Assembly (NCBI RefSeq): GCF_003663845.1
Contig: NZ_RCCA01000001.1
Location: 744,001 to 808,000 of the forward strand
Length of the DNA stretch: 64,000 bases
Direction of reading: 5' to 3'
Origin: Chryseobacterium sp. 7
GTDB lineage: Bacteria > Bacteroidota > Bacteroidia > Flavobacteriales > Weeksellaceae
The translations under genes were made by a program, and so were the position numbers. Shown piece by piece: positions 28,154 to 36,504 of the stretch (positions are counted from its first letter, which is position 1; each line of letters starts with the position of its first letter). Below the pieces are notes generated by a model. It did no database searches. It saw only the letters and a list, made by a program, of their open reading frames with translations, and was not told the DNA's origin.

Positions 28154-28795
28154 AAATAGATCTATTTTTTTCCAAGTCTTACGAAATCATTTTGGCCAGT
28201 CCAGATTAACTTTTCCGGAAATCCCGCCAGGACAAATTCATGCAACTCATTGAATTTTCGTTTCACAAATGTAAGGTTTTAAACTTTTTCAACACTTTGA
28301 TTAAAATAAAAGTTTTCAAAAACTTTCCCCGAACCCAATCACCCATTAATCAACAATTTTTTCTCTTTTAAAAAAAAGAATAATGTAGTTGTTGTTGAGT
28401 GTTGTTAGTTTCGGGGATAAGTTTTAGCTTAATAATTGGTAACATTCAACTTTTATTCAATTCATATTTAACTCACAATATAAATACTTGTAAACCGCCT
28501 ATTTAACATACTTATTAACAAATGTTGGTAACTTTGAAATGAAACCATTATTAGTTATTTTATTATGGAAAAAGCTGGGGATAGATGAAGAAAACATCTG
28601 GAAAGTTGTGGTAAAAGTTTGAGGAAAGAAATTCTATTACGAAATAAATTGATCTTTAAAAATAGAAAGTTGATAAAAGTTTTCCACAGTTATTCACATC
28701 GCTTTTCACAATTAACTCAGGGTTTACTAACACGAATTGTTATTATTCTTACCTTTGTCATGAAATAGAATCTAATAAAGCTTAATAAGAGTATT
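28154..28795. other. oriC: Intergenic region with DnaA-box cluster, candidate oriC
   Basis: A 642-bp gap between divergent pgk and rpiB. Three DnaA-box-like 9-mers lie in a row: TTTTCCACA (28680-28688), TTATTCACA (28690-28698) and CTTTTCACA (28702-28710, one mismatch). A reversed TTTACCACA lies at 28607-28615. Surrounding sequence is AT-rich with runs such as 28440-28560 that could serve for unwinding. Two parS sites lie 4-6 kb away. The call is inference; dnaA is not in the window. Confidence 0.5.
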
Positions 28796-29230
28796 ATGAA
28801 AAGAAAAATTGCTATCGCAGCGGACCATGCAGGCTATGAATATAAGGAGATTGTTAAGAACTACCTTTCAGAACGTTTTGAGGTTCAAGATTTTGGCACG
28901 TTTTCCACAAACAGTGTGGATTATCCGGACTTTGTGCACCCTGCTGCAACCTCTGTGGAAAACGGAGAAAATGAGCTGGGAATTCTGATCTGCGGAAGCG
29001 GAAACGGCGTTCAGATCACTGCGAACAAACACCAGAAAATAAGATGTGCATTATGTTGGATGCCGGAGATTGCAACACTGGCAAGACAGCATAATGATGC
29101 CAACATGATTTCAATGCCTGCAAGATTTATCTCAAAAGAACTGGCGATTGAAATTGTAGATAAATTTCTTTCAACAGACTTTGAAGGTGGAAGACACCAG
29201 AACAGAGTTGACAAAATTGCAGTTTGCTAA
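28796..29230 (+). CDS. rpiB: Ribose 5-phosphate isomerase B
   Basis: A 144-residue RpiB/LacAB-family enzyme interconverting ribose 5-phosphate and ribulose 5-phosphate. The IAADHAGYEYKE N-terminus, the VDYPDFVHPAA segment, ICGSGNGVQITANKHQKIRCALCW (catalytic-Cys position replaced within the loop by GSGNG as in many members) and HNDANMISMPAR are all present. A -7 element TACCTTTG lies at 28750-28757. A very strong terminator follows. Confidence 0.95.
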   Translation: MKRKIAIAADHAGYEYKEIVKNYLSERFEVQDFGTFSTNSVDYPDFVHPAATSVENGENELGILICGSGNGVQITANKHQKIRCALCWMPEIATLARQHNDANMISMPARFISKELAIEIVDKFLSTDFEGGRHQNRVDKIAVC

Positions 29231-29234
29231 ATAT

Positions 29235-29277
29235 AATAAGGCTTGTAAATCACTTTACAAGCCTTATTTATTTTTTA
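29235..29277 (+). terminator. Terminator after rpiB
   Basis: 15-bp perfect stem AATAAGGCTTGTAAA / TTTACAAGCCTTATT (29235-29249 and 29254-29268), 4-nt loop, then TATTTTTTAT. The remaining 290 bp before rnr has a -7 element TACATTTG at 29282-29289 but no convincing gene. Confidence 0.93.
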
Positions 29278-29566
29278 TTCGTACATTTGCAGTGTCCAAT
29301 AGAAATTACACTCTATTATTCTACAAAGCCTTTCTTATATTTGAAACATATTTAATAGAAGGTTTTTCTCTTTTCTTCTCGAGAATTGTATTAAATTTAT
29401 ACAAAACTAAAGCTCCCGTTCTAAGTAAACTGAAAGATAATTTCTGATGATGTACGGAAAGAATCTAATGATGAAATTGAATAACCTTATATAAAGGAAT
29501 GAATGGGGAAGATTTAAAAAAGGTCTTCATTGGAATAAGACCAAAACAATTAAAAAGAAATTTAAA

Positions 29567-31720
29567 ATGCCAAAAAAAAGAAAATATATAAGTCATAAAA
29601 ATGATTTAAAAATGATGGAGATCGGAAGACTGATCCTCCGTTTTATGAATGCGAATTCATCCAAAATTTATAATTATAAGCAGATTGCTGACGGAATAGA
29701 TTACAAAAATCCGAGACAAAGAGAACTTGTGATCCAGGCACTGCATAAACTTCAGGGATCTGAAAAGATCAAAGAAGTGGAAAAAGGAAAATATATAGTG
29801 AACCTGAAAATTGCAGGAACGCTTACCGGAATTATAGACTTTAATCAAAGTGGAAATGCCTATGTAAAAGTGGAAGGATTGGAAGATGATGTCTTCATTC
29901 ATTCCAAAAATGTGAAGGATGCATTGCAGGGTGATAAGGTTCTTATTATAACTTATCATTATAAAGGAAAGAAATTAGAAGGCTCTGTTCTGGAAGTTTT
30001 AGAACGTAACAGAACTGAATTTGTAGGAACATTTCAGAAGGTCCTTCATAAGGATTTCGGGTTTGTGGTTTGTGATAAAAAATCCATCAACACAGATATC
30101 TTTATTCCGAAAGGAAAATTCAGCACAGCGGAAGATGGTGATAAGGTGATTGTAAAAATGACGGAATGGAGGCCGGGAGATAAAAATCCGGAAGGTGAAA
30201 TTATTCAGGTGCTGGGTGCTCCGGGAGAACATGAAACCGAAATCCACTCTATTCTTGCGGAATATGGTCTTCCTTATGAATTTCCAGCAGAAGTAGAAGC
30301 AGATGCTGATAAAATTGACAGAAGAATTACGGATGAAGAAGTTACAAAACGTTGGGATATGCGTAATATCTGTACTTTCACCATTGACCCTAAGGATGCG
30401 AAAGACTTTGACGATGCTTTATCCATCAGAAAACTGGAAAACGGAAACTGGGAAATCGGAGTTCATATTGCAGATGTATCTCATTATGTAGTTCCGGGAA
30501 CAATTCTGGATGATGAAGCTTATCAAAGGGCTACTTCCGTATATCTTGTGGACAGAGTTGTACCGATGCTTCCAGAAGTTTTGAGTAACGATGTCTGTTC
30601 CCTTCGTCCACACGAAGATAAATATACTTTTTCAGCTGTTTTTGAACTGAATGATAATGCTGAAATTCAGAAGCAGTGGTTTGGAAGAACGGTTATTCAT
30701 TCAGACAGAAGATTTACTTATGAGGAAGCTCAGGAACGTATTGAATCCGGACAGGGAGATCTGGCAGAAGAAATCAACACACTTGATAAGTTAGCTAAAA
30801 TTTTGCGTCATGAACGTATCAGAAAAGGAGCTATTACTTTTGACAGAAGTGAGGTAAGATTCAATCTGGATGAAAATAATGAACCGATTGGTGTTTACTT
30901 TAAAATAAGCAAAGACTCCAACCACCTGATTGAAGAATTCATGCTTTTAGCCAATAAAAAAGTATCGGAATTTGTATCCCTTTCAAGAAAAGGTGAGATC
31001 ACCAACAATACATTTATTTACAGGGTTCACGATGATCCGGATCCGGCAAAATTGGAATCATTGAGAGACTTTGTTGCTACTTTCGGATATAAAATGGATC
31101 TGGCCAATACCAAAAAGGTTGCCGCATCTTTGAATAAGCTTCTTCATGATGTAAAAGGAAAGGGCGAAGAGAATATGATTGAAACCCTTGCTATGAGAAG
31201 TATGAGCAAAGCTGTATACTCTACAGAGCCAATTGGCCACTACGGTCTTGGTTTTGAGTATTACAGCCACTTTACCTCTCCTATCCGTCGTTATCCGGAT
31301 TTATTGGCACACCGTCTTCTTCAGCATTATCTGGATGGAGGTAAATCCCCAAACAGAGGCGAGCTTGAAGACAAAGCAAAACACTGCAGCGCCATGGAAA
31401 GACTGGCAGCAGATGCGGAAAGAGATTCTATTAAATTCATGCAGGTGAAATTTATGGAAAAACATTTGGGAGAAACTTTCAAAGGAGTAATTTCCGGAGT
31501 CGCAGAATTTGGTTTCTGGGTAGAAATTCCTGAAAATGGTGCAGAAGGTCTGATCAAGCTTAGAGATCTTGTAGATGATTCTTATATGTATGATGCAAAA
31601 ACCCATGCAGTATACGGAATAAGACACGGAAACAAATACCAGTTGGGAGATGAAGTTCAGATCAAAGTGGTAAAAGCTAATCTGATCCAGAAGCAGCTTG
31701 ATTTCCAGATTGTGAAGTAA
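29567..31720 (+). CDS. rnr: Ribonuclease R
   Basis: A 717-residue 3'-to-5' exoribonuclease of the RNB family that degrades structured RNA. An N-terminal winged-helix region and two cold-shock-like domains (about 60-230) precede the RNB catalytic domain, with FTIDPKDAKDFDDALSI (metal-binding Asp residues) and the later HYGLGFEYYSHFTSPIRRYPDL. A C-terminal S1 domain (about 630-715, GVISGVAEFGFWVEIPENGAEGL) follows. Length is typical of Bacteroidetes RNase R. Its stop overlaps the start of the next gene by 1 nt. Confidence 0.96.
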   Translation: MPKKRKYISHKNDLKMMEIGRLILRFMNANSSKIYNYKQIADGIDYKNPRQRELVIQALHKLQGSEKIKEVEKGKYIVNLKIAGTLTGIIDFNQSGNAYVKVEGLEDDVFIHSKNVKDALQGDKVLIITYHYKGKKLEGSVLEVLERNRTEFVGTFQKVLHKDFGFVVCDKKSINTDIFIPKGKFSTAEDGDKVIVKMTEWRPGDKNPEGEIIQVLGAPGEHETEIHSILAEYGLPYEFPAEVEADADKIDRRITDEEVTKRWDMRNICTFTIDPKDAKDFDDALSIRKLENGNWEIGVHIADVSHYVVPGTILDDEAYQRATSVYLVDRVVPMLPEVLSNDVCSLRPHEDKYTFSAVFELNDNAEIQKQWFGRTVIHSDRRFTYEEAQERIESGQGDLAEEINTLDKLAKILRHERIRKGAITFDRSEVRFNLDENNEPIGVYFKISKDSNHLIEEFMLLANKKVSEFVSLSRKGEITNNTFIYRVHDDPDPAKLESLRDFVATFGYKMDLANTKKVAASLNKLLHDVKGKGEENMIETLAMRSMSKAVYSTEPIGHYGLGFEYYSHFTSPIRRYPDLLAHRLLQHYLDGGKSPNRGELEDKAKHCSAMERLAADAERDSIKFMQVKFMEKHLGETFKGVISGVAEFGFWVEIPENGAEGLIKLRDLVDDSYMYDAKTHAVYGIRHGNKYQLGDEVQIKVVKANLIQKQLDFQIVK

Positions 31721-32232
31721 TGACAAGAATAGATAAATCTATTGTCTTTAGTATCTTAAATGCAATATTATTGATAACAGTCATTTTTAATACTGTTATC
31801 AATTTTTATCTTTTTGTATTGGTTCTGATCATTGTTGTTATATTATGTAATATTCTAATTAAAAGAAATATTATCAATATCAATAAGCAAGGGAGAAAAT
31901 ATTTTTTTGGAGTTACTTTTCCTCTCATAATAAATGGATTCTTTCTGATCAATTATTTTACAGGAATGAATCCTACCAAAGAAGCATACTGTTTCAGATG
32001 TATGGTTTCAGAGGTTGGAAGTGTACGAAGCCATCAGAAAGGAAAGACAACTTACGTTTATTTGAGTGGAAATGCCTATGAATATTCTTATATGACCAGA
32101 AGTTTTTGGATAGATTATAAAAGAATGCTGTTTAAAAATCAGGTTATTTATACTTTTGAAAGAGGTATTTTTGGTCTTAAAATCAGAAAAGATTTCGAAT
32201 TTGTTTTCAATGAGAACTGTTTGGAAAAATAA
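31720..32232 (+). CDS. Hypothetical membrane protein coupled to rnr
   Basis: A 170-residue protein whose ATG overlaps the rnr stop (TAATG). The N-terminal third is two adjacent hydrophobic helices (IVFSILNAILLITVIFNTVI and LFVLVLIIVVILCNILI), with a third at about 62-80 (GVTFPLIINGFFLINYF). The rest is a small soluble domain with two Cys close together (CFRCMV). I do not recognise the family. The overlap suggests co-translation with rnr but not a shared job. Confidence 0.65.
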   Translation: MTRIDKSIVFSILNAILLITVIFNTVINFYLFVLVLIIVVILCNILIKRNIININKQGRKYFFGVTFPLIINGFFLINYFTGMNPTKEAYCFRCMVSEVGSVRSHQKGKTTYVYLSGNAYEYSYMTRSFWIDYKRMLFKNQVIYTFERGIFGLKIRKDFEFVFNENCLEK

Positions 32233-32269
32233 AAAGATTGCTGAACATACTCTACAAAAATATAATACA

Positions 32270-32310
32270 AAAGAGGTTATTTCTAAATGGAATGACCTCT
32301 TTATTTTTTT
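32270..32310 (+). terminator. Terminator after the rnr operon
   Basis: Stem AAAGAGGT (32270-32277) with ACCTCTTT (32295-32302), extended by six inner pairs and closing a 5-nt loop, followed by ATTTTTTTAATT. Confidence 0.88.
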
Positions 32311-32403
32311 AATTAAAAATGTATAATACACGCTCCTCTCCCATTTCATTAAAAATTTCACATTAAACTCTCCTTAAAATCCACTTGATATATCACAACT
32401 TTA

Positions 32404-32434
32404 TTGAATAATTAAATCATAAAGTATAACTTTG
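32404..32434 (+). promoter_or_regulatory. Promoter of the lysE-ldcA operon
   Basis: Bacteroidetes-type promoter: TTG (32404-32406), 20-bp spacer, TAACTTTG (32427-32434), about 43 bp before the start codon. Confidence 0.65.
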
Positions 32435-32476
32435 TATAAAACGAAATGAATTTTATTCATTTTTAAACCCCACTTA

Positions 32477-33163
32477 ATGTTAGAACTTGTACTATCTGCC
32501 ATCATATTAGGATTTATGCTGAGCCTGGTTTTTATAGGACCTATTTTTTTCCTTTTAATTGAAACCAGCTTTTCCAGAGGCCCGAAACATGCACTTTCAT
32601 TAGATCTTGGAGTGATTACTGCAGATTTATTATGTATTGTGGCAGCTTATTATGCCAGTACAGATATTGTAAGTTTAATAGATAAACATCCCGGGTTTTA
32701 CAGAATTACCTCTATTCTTATTTTTATCTATGGAATTGTAATGCTGGTTACCAAAACCAAGATGCATATGCCTGGTGAGGAAAGGATCATTGGCCAAAAC
32801 TATTTTAAAACATTTTTCAATGGCTTTTTCTTTAATCTTTTGAATGTAGGAGTCATCCTTTTCTGGCTGGTAACGGTAATTTCCGTAAGGAATCAATATC
32901 CGGACACCAGCAGTTTTATTTTATACATAGGCATAGTACTGGCCACTTACCTTTCAATAGATCTTGCCAAGATATTTCTTGCCAAGCAGTTTCACGATAA
33001 ATTAACACAAAAACTGGCCAACCAAATCAGAAGAGTTGTTGGCTGCATTCTTATTGTCTTCAGTTTCTTCATCTTCCTTCAGAGTTTCAAAAAATTCAAT
33101 CAGTTTGAAAAACAGCTGGAAGAAGCAGAGAAAAAAGAAGTAAAATATCAAAAAACAAAATGA
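32477..33163 (+). CDS. LysE family translocator
   Basis: A 228-residue membrane protein with about six transmembrane helices. The N-terminus FMLSLVFIGPIFFLLIETSFSRGPKHAL matches the LysE/RhtB pattern (GPxxxxxxxxxxxxGxxxGL), and the conserved FFNGFFFNLLNVGVILFW is the family's second motif. It probably exports amino acids or similar small molecules; the substrate is not determinable. The charged C-terminal tail (EKQLEEAEKKEVK) is cytoplasmic. Its stop overlaps the LD-carboxypeptidase start (ATGA). Confidence 0.88.
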   Translation: MLELVLSAIILGFMLSLVFIGPIFFLLIETSFSRGPKHALSLDLGVITADLLCIVAAYYASTDIVSLIDKHPGFYRITSILIFIYGIVMLVTKTKMHMPGEERIIGQNYFKTFFNGFFFNLLNVGVILFWLVTVISVRNQYPDTSSFILYIGIVLATYLSIDLAKIFLAKQFHDKLTQKLANQIRRVVGCILIVFSFFIFLQSFKKFNQFEKQLEEAEKKEVKYQKTK

Positions 33164-34089
33164 AAAAAATGATCTTTCCGAAGTCTCTTAAAAAAGGAGA
33201 CAAAATAGCTGTTATTTCCCCTGCCGGAGCGGTAGATGCCTCTCAACTTGAAAAGGGAATTGAAATGATTAAAAGTAGAGGTTTTGAACCCGTTCTAGGG
33301 GAACATCTTTACACCAAATTTTCAAACGGATACAATTATGCCGGAACAGAAAAGGAAAGAGCAAAAGATATCAACTGGGCTTTAAATGATGCAGAGATTA
33401 GAGCTGTATGGGCTTCCAGAGGAGGCTACGGATGCCAGCATCTGATTCAGCACCTGAAGTTGAAAAACTTTACAGAAAACCCGAAATGGTACATTGGCTA
33501 TTCCGACAATACCGTAATTCAAAGTTATCTGTTGAAAAAAGGTTTCGCTTCCATCCACGGACAGACCATTAAAACATCCAGTTTTGGAGTTACAGAAGAA
33601 AGTTACGATCTGATTTTTGACATTCTGAAAGGTAAAATGCCAAAATACAGCCTTAAATCTCACCAATTTAATAAAGAAGGGAATATTGAAGGAGAATTGG
33701 TTGGAGGTAATTTAGCCCTTATTTATGCTCTTTTAGGAACTAAATATTCTTTCGACTTTAAAGACAAGATCCTATTTATTGAAGATATCGGAGAAAACTT
33801 CTATGCACTGGACCGTATGATCATGAGTCTGGAGCTGGCTGGAGTTTTCAATAAAATCAAAGGATTGATTGTTGGCGGCATGACCAATATGGGAGATGAA
33901 AAAGAAAATAAAAGCTATGAAGAAAGTTTTGATGAATTTGTCTATAAGCTCATCTCGGATAGAATTTTAAAATACAAATTTCCTGTGGTATTCGGTTTTC
34001 CGAATGGACATATTAAGGACAACAGGCCGCTATTAATAGGTGGAAATGTTAAAGTGAAGGTTGTTGATAAAGTAAAAATCGAGTTTTAA
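33160..34089 (+). CDS. LD-carboxypeptidase (S66 family, LdcA-like)
   Basis: A 309-residue S66 serine peptidase, expected to remove the terminal D-Ala from murein tetrapeptides in cell-wall recycling. WASRGGYGCQHLI (substrate loop), the nucleophile in GYSDNTVIQ, the Glu in LFIEDIGENFYALDRM and the C-terminal His in GFPNGHIKDNRPL complete the Ser-Glu-His triad pattern. There is no signal peptide, so it acts in the cytoplasm. It is translationally coupled to the LysE gene through ATGA. Confidence 0.92.
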   Translation: MKKMIFPKSLKKGDKIAVISPAGAVDASQLEKGIEMIKSRGFEPVLGEHLYTKFSNGYNYAGTEKERAKDINWALNDAEIRAVWASRGGYGCQHLIQHLKLKNFTENPKWYIGYSDNTVIQSYLLKKGFASIHGQTIKTSSFGVTEESYDLIFDILKGKMPKYSLKSHQFNKEGNIEGELVGGNLALIYALLGTKYSFDFKDKILFIEDIGENFYALDRMIMSLELAGVFNKIKGLIVGGMTNMGDEKENKSYEESFDEFVYKLISDRILKYKFPVVFGFPNGHIKDNRPLLIGGNVKVKVVDKVKIEF

Positions 34090-34091
34090 AA

Positions 34092-34604
34092 ATGAATGAT
34101 ATAATTCTTAAATATTCTTATTCTCCCGGATTTTATGGTGAATTTATATGTAAGGATTTATTGATTTCCCAAACATTTGAAACTCAACTTAAGTTTTTTT
34201 GGTATTTTGATCCCGGTTACTTTCCTGATAACGATGAGGAGAGGCGTCAACAGAGACGATTGACCACCATAAAAGATAAATTACCGGAAGCACTGCAGAT
34301 AATATTTGAAAAAATACAGAAGTCTGATATAAGAGTAATCGTACCTATAGAGACCAAAACTGATAAGGTTGAATATACCACTTCAGTACATGATTCAAAT
34401 GAATATTATAAAATGAATATTCAAAATGAAGAAAAGCATATCAATATCCCCTATCATTTTTCTGATGCTTTGATTGAGGGAAAAGATGTAGAACTGTTTT
34501 TTGATTTTCATACTAAATTGAAATCCTGGATTGATGAAGAATTTGAAATAGTATCAGAAGGTAAAGCAGTTAAACTTAATAAAGGAAACAATGGCTCATC
34601 ATAA
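34092..34604 (+). CDS. Hypothetical protein upstream of yraN
   Basis: A 170-residue soluble protein with no signal peptide and no recognised motif. It begins 2 bp after the LD-carboxypeptidase and overlaps yraN by 14 bp, so it is inside the operon. Sequence is acidic with many aromatic residues in the N-terminal third. I cannot assign a family. Confidence 0.65.
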   Translation: MNDIILKYSYSPGFYGEFICKDLLISQTFETQLKFFWYFDPGYFPDNDEERRQQRRLTTIKDKLPEALQIIFEKIQKSDIRVIVPIETKTDKVEYTTSVHDSNEYYKMNIQNEEKHINIPYHFSDALIEGKDVELFFDFHTKLKSWIDEEFEIVSEGKAVKLNKGNNGSS

Positions 34605-34962
34605 CGATTTTGGAAAAATAGCAGAGGATCTTGCTGCCGATTATCTTCAGAAAAATGGCTATAAAATCCTGATCAGAAATTTCCGTTTTCAGAAAGCTGA
34701 GATTGATATCATTACTGAAAAAAACAATCAGATTATTGTGGTAGAAGTAAAGGCGAGATCTACCGATGCATTTATACTGCCTCAGGAAGCGGTAACCAAA
34801 GCCAAAATAAAATCTATTGTTTCCGCAACCAACTATTATCTGGAAGAATTTAAAAAAGAGAAAGAGGTCAGATTTGATATTATTTCCGTTCTTCCGGATG
34901 AAAATAAAAACTTAATGATCGATCATATCAAAGATGCTTTTCAGGCCTTTGATGCCAATTAA
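34591..34962 (+). CDS. YraN family protein (UPF0102)
   Basis: A 123-residue member of the endonuclease-fold UPF0102 family. It shows GKIAEDLAADYLQKNGYKIL, FRFQKAEIDII and IIVVEVKARS, where the Glu-Asp and Glu-x-Lys are the nuclease-like residues. YraN is usually found near RNase HII or rsmI genes. Here it follows a hypothetical protein and precedes an SDR gene. Biochemical role is not established. Confidence 0.92.
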   Translation: MAHHNDFGKIAEDLAADYLQKNGYKILIRNFRFQKAEIDIITEKNNQIIVVEVKARSTDAFILPQEAVTKAKIKSIVSATNYYLEEFKKEKEVRFDIISVLPDENKNLMIDHIKDAFQAFDAN

Positions 34963-34974
34963 TAAATCAATTTT

Positions 34975-35724
34975 ATGAAGACAATATTAATTACCGGAGC
35001 AACTTCCGGAATAGGAAAATCCACTGCAGAGCTTTTGGCAAAACAAGGAAACAGAATCATTATCTGTGGAAGAAGAAGTGAAGTACTTGAAGCTGTAAAA
35101 TCTGAGCTATCTCAATATACCGAAATATTTAGTTTAATGTTTGATGTAAGGAATCTTGAAGAAGTGGAAACCGCCATTAATTCACTTCCTGAAAACTGGA
35201 AAGACATTGATGTTCTGATCAATAATGCCGGGAATGCTCATGGATTGGATCCTCTGTCGGCTGGCAAGACGGATGACTGGGATTCTATGATCGACGGAAA
35301 TGTAAAAGGACTACTCTATGTTTCCAAAATGATCATCCCGATTATGAAAACTAAAAATTTAGGTCATATTGTAAACATCAGTTCTGTAGCAGCAAGACAA
35401 ACCTACGCCAATGGAGTAGTGTACTGTGCAACGAAGAAAGCCGTAGATGTTATTTCGGACGGAATGAGACTGGAGCTTACCGAATTTGGAATCAAAGTAA
35501 CCAATATTCAACCGGGAGCTGTAGAAACAGATTTCTCTTTGGTAAGATTCAAAGGTGACAGTGAAAAAGCTTCTGGCGTTTACGCAGGCTACGATGCTCT
35601 GAAAGCTGAAGATATTGCCGATGCTATTGCTTACTGTGTTAATGCACCGAAGCATGTTACCATTTCAGATATGACTATTTATCCAAGCGCTCAGGCAGAA
35701 CCGAGAACGATTTATAGAAAATAG
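34975..35724 (+). CDS. SDR family NADP-dependent oxidoreductase (YdfG-like)
   Basis: A 249-residue short-chain dehydrogenase. It shows TGATSGIGKSTAELL, the cofactor-discriminating CGRRSE, NNAG, the catalytic Ser in NISSVAAR and YCATKKAV (Tyr and Lys). The C-terminus SDMTIYPSAQA is characteristic of the YdfG group, which oxidises 3-hydroxy acids such as serine and 3-hydroxypropionate. Length fits. It is 12 bp after yraN, in the same direction. Confidence 0.9.
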   Translation: MKTILITGATSGIGKSTAELLAKQGNRIIICGRRSEVLEAVKSELSQYTEIFSLMFDVRNLEEVETAINSLPENWKDIDVLINNAGNAHGLDPLSAGKTDDWDSMIDGNVKGLLYVSKMIIPIMKTKNLGHIVNISSVAARQTYANGVVYCATKKAVDVISDGMRLELTEFGIKVTNIQPGAVETDFSLVRFKGDSEKASGVYAGYDALKAEDIADAIAYCVNAPKHVTISDMTIYPSAQAEPRTIYRK

Positions 35725-35806
35725 TCCAAAATAATGGATTAAATTTGCAGAAAATAAAAAGCATCTTGCCTTTTTGCAATGTTGCAGTTTAGCTTAAAAC
35801 AAAAAA

Positions 35807-36487
35807 ATGAAAATTCTATATCTGGAAACCTCTTCCAAGAACTGCTCGGTAGCTGTATCAGACAATGAAAAATTACTATGTGTATGCGAAGAAGTTTCTG
35901 AAAACTATAAACAGTCAGAAAGTCTTCATACTTATGTAGAATGGGCTTTAGAAGGAGCGGGGATCTCTCTTAAAGATATCGAAGCAGTTTCTTTAGGAAA
36001 AGGACCCGGGTCTTATACCGGTTTGAGAATTGGTGCAGCTTCAGCAAAAGGATTTTGTTACGGGCTTAAAGTTCCTCTGGTAGGAGTAAATTCTCTTGAA
36101 AGTATGATAGAGCCCTTTTTAGGCGATAACTATGATTTTATAGTGCCTTTGATTGATGCGAGGAGAATGGAGGTTTATACAGCCGTTTATGACGGTCATA
36201 CAGGGAAAGAAGTATTACAGACCGAAGCTAAAATCTTAGATGAAACTTCTTTTGAAGAATTCAGAGATAAAAAGGTATTGTTTGTAGGCGATGGTGCTAA
36301 GAAAACAAAAGAGATCGTGAATCTTCCGGATGCTGTCTTTAAGGAGGATGTTTACCCTTCTTCCCAATATCTCATCAGAAAGACGCTGGAAAAAATAGGA
36401 AACAAAGAATTTGAGGATATGGCGTATTTTGAGCCTTTTTATCTCAAAGATTTCCATGGAGTAAAGAAAAAGAAAAGCGAAGAGTAA
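35807..36487 (+). CDS. tsaB: tRNA threonylcarbamoyladenosine biosynthesis protein TsaB
   Basis: A 226-residue ASKHA-fold partner of TsaD in the complex that makes t6A37 in ANN-decoding tRNAs. It has the ILYLETSSKNCSVAV start, SLGKGPGSYTGLRIGAASAKGFCYGL and the VPLIDARRMEVYTAVYD segment. A -7 element TAAATTTG lies at 35740-35747. The stop codon sits inside the loop of a terminator hairpin. Confidence 0.94.
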   Translation: MKILYLETSSKNCSVAVSDNEKLLCVCEEVSENYKQSESLHTYVEWALEGAGISLKDIEAVSLGKGPGSYTGLRIGAASAKGFCYGLKVPLVGVNSLESMIEPFLGDNYDFIVPLIDARRMEVYTAVYDGHTGKEVLQTEAKILDETSFEEFRDKKVLFVGDGAKKTKEIVNLPDAVFKEDVYPSSQYLIRKTLEKIGNKEFEDMAYFEPFYLKDFHGVKKKKSEE

Positions 36488-36503
36488 ATCTTCGCTTTTT
36501 TAT
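36473..36503. terminator. Bidirectional terminator between tsaB and porW
   Basis: 11-bp stem AAAAGCGAAGA / TCTTCGCTTTT with 5-nt loop GTAAA, overlapping the tsaB stop codon and followed by T residues; genes are convergent. Confidence 0.88.
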
Positions 36504-36504
36504 T

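Noticed and set aside
29181..29447. Possible 88-residue reading frame downstream of rpiB
   Set aside because: It overlaps the end of rpiB and runs through its strong terminator hairpin; composition is not protein-like.
31058..31726. Open frames antisense to rnr
   Set aside because: Shadow of a well-supported RNase R gene; His/Ser-rich translation with no motif.
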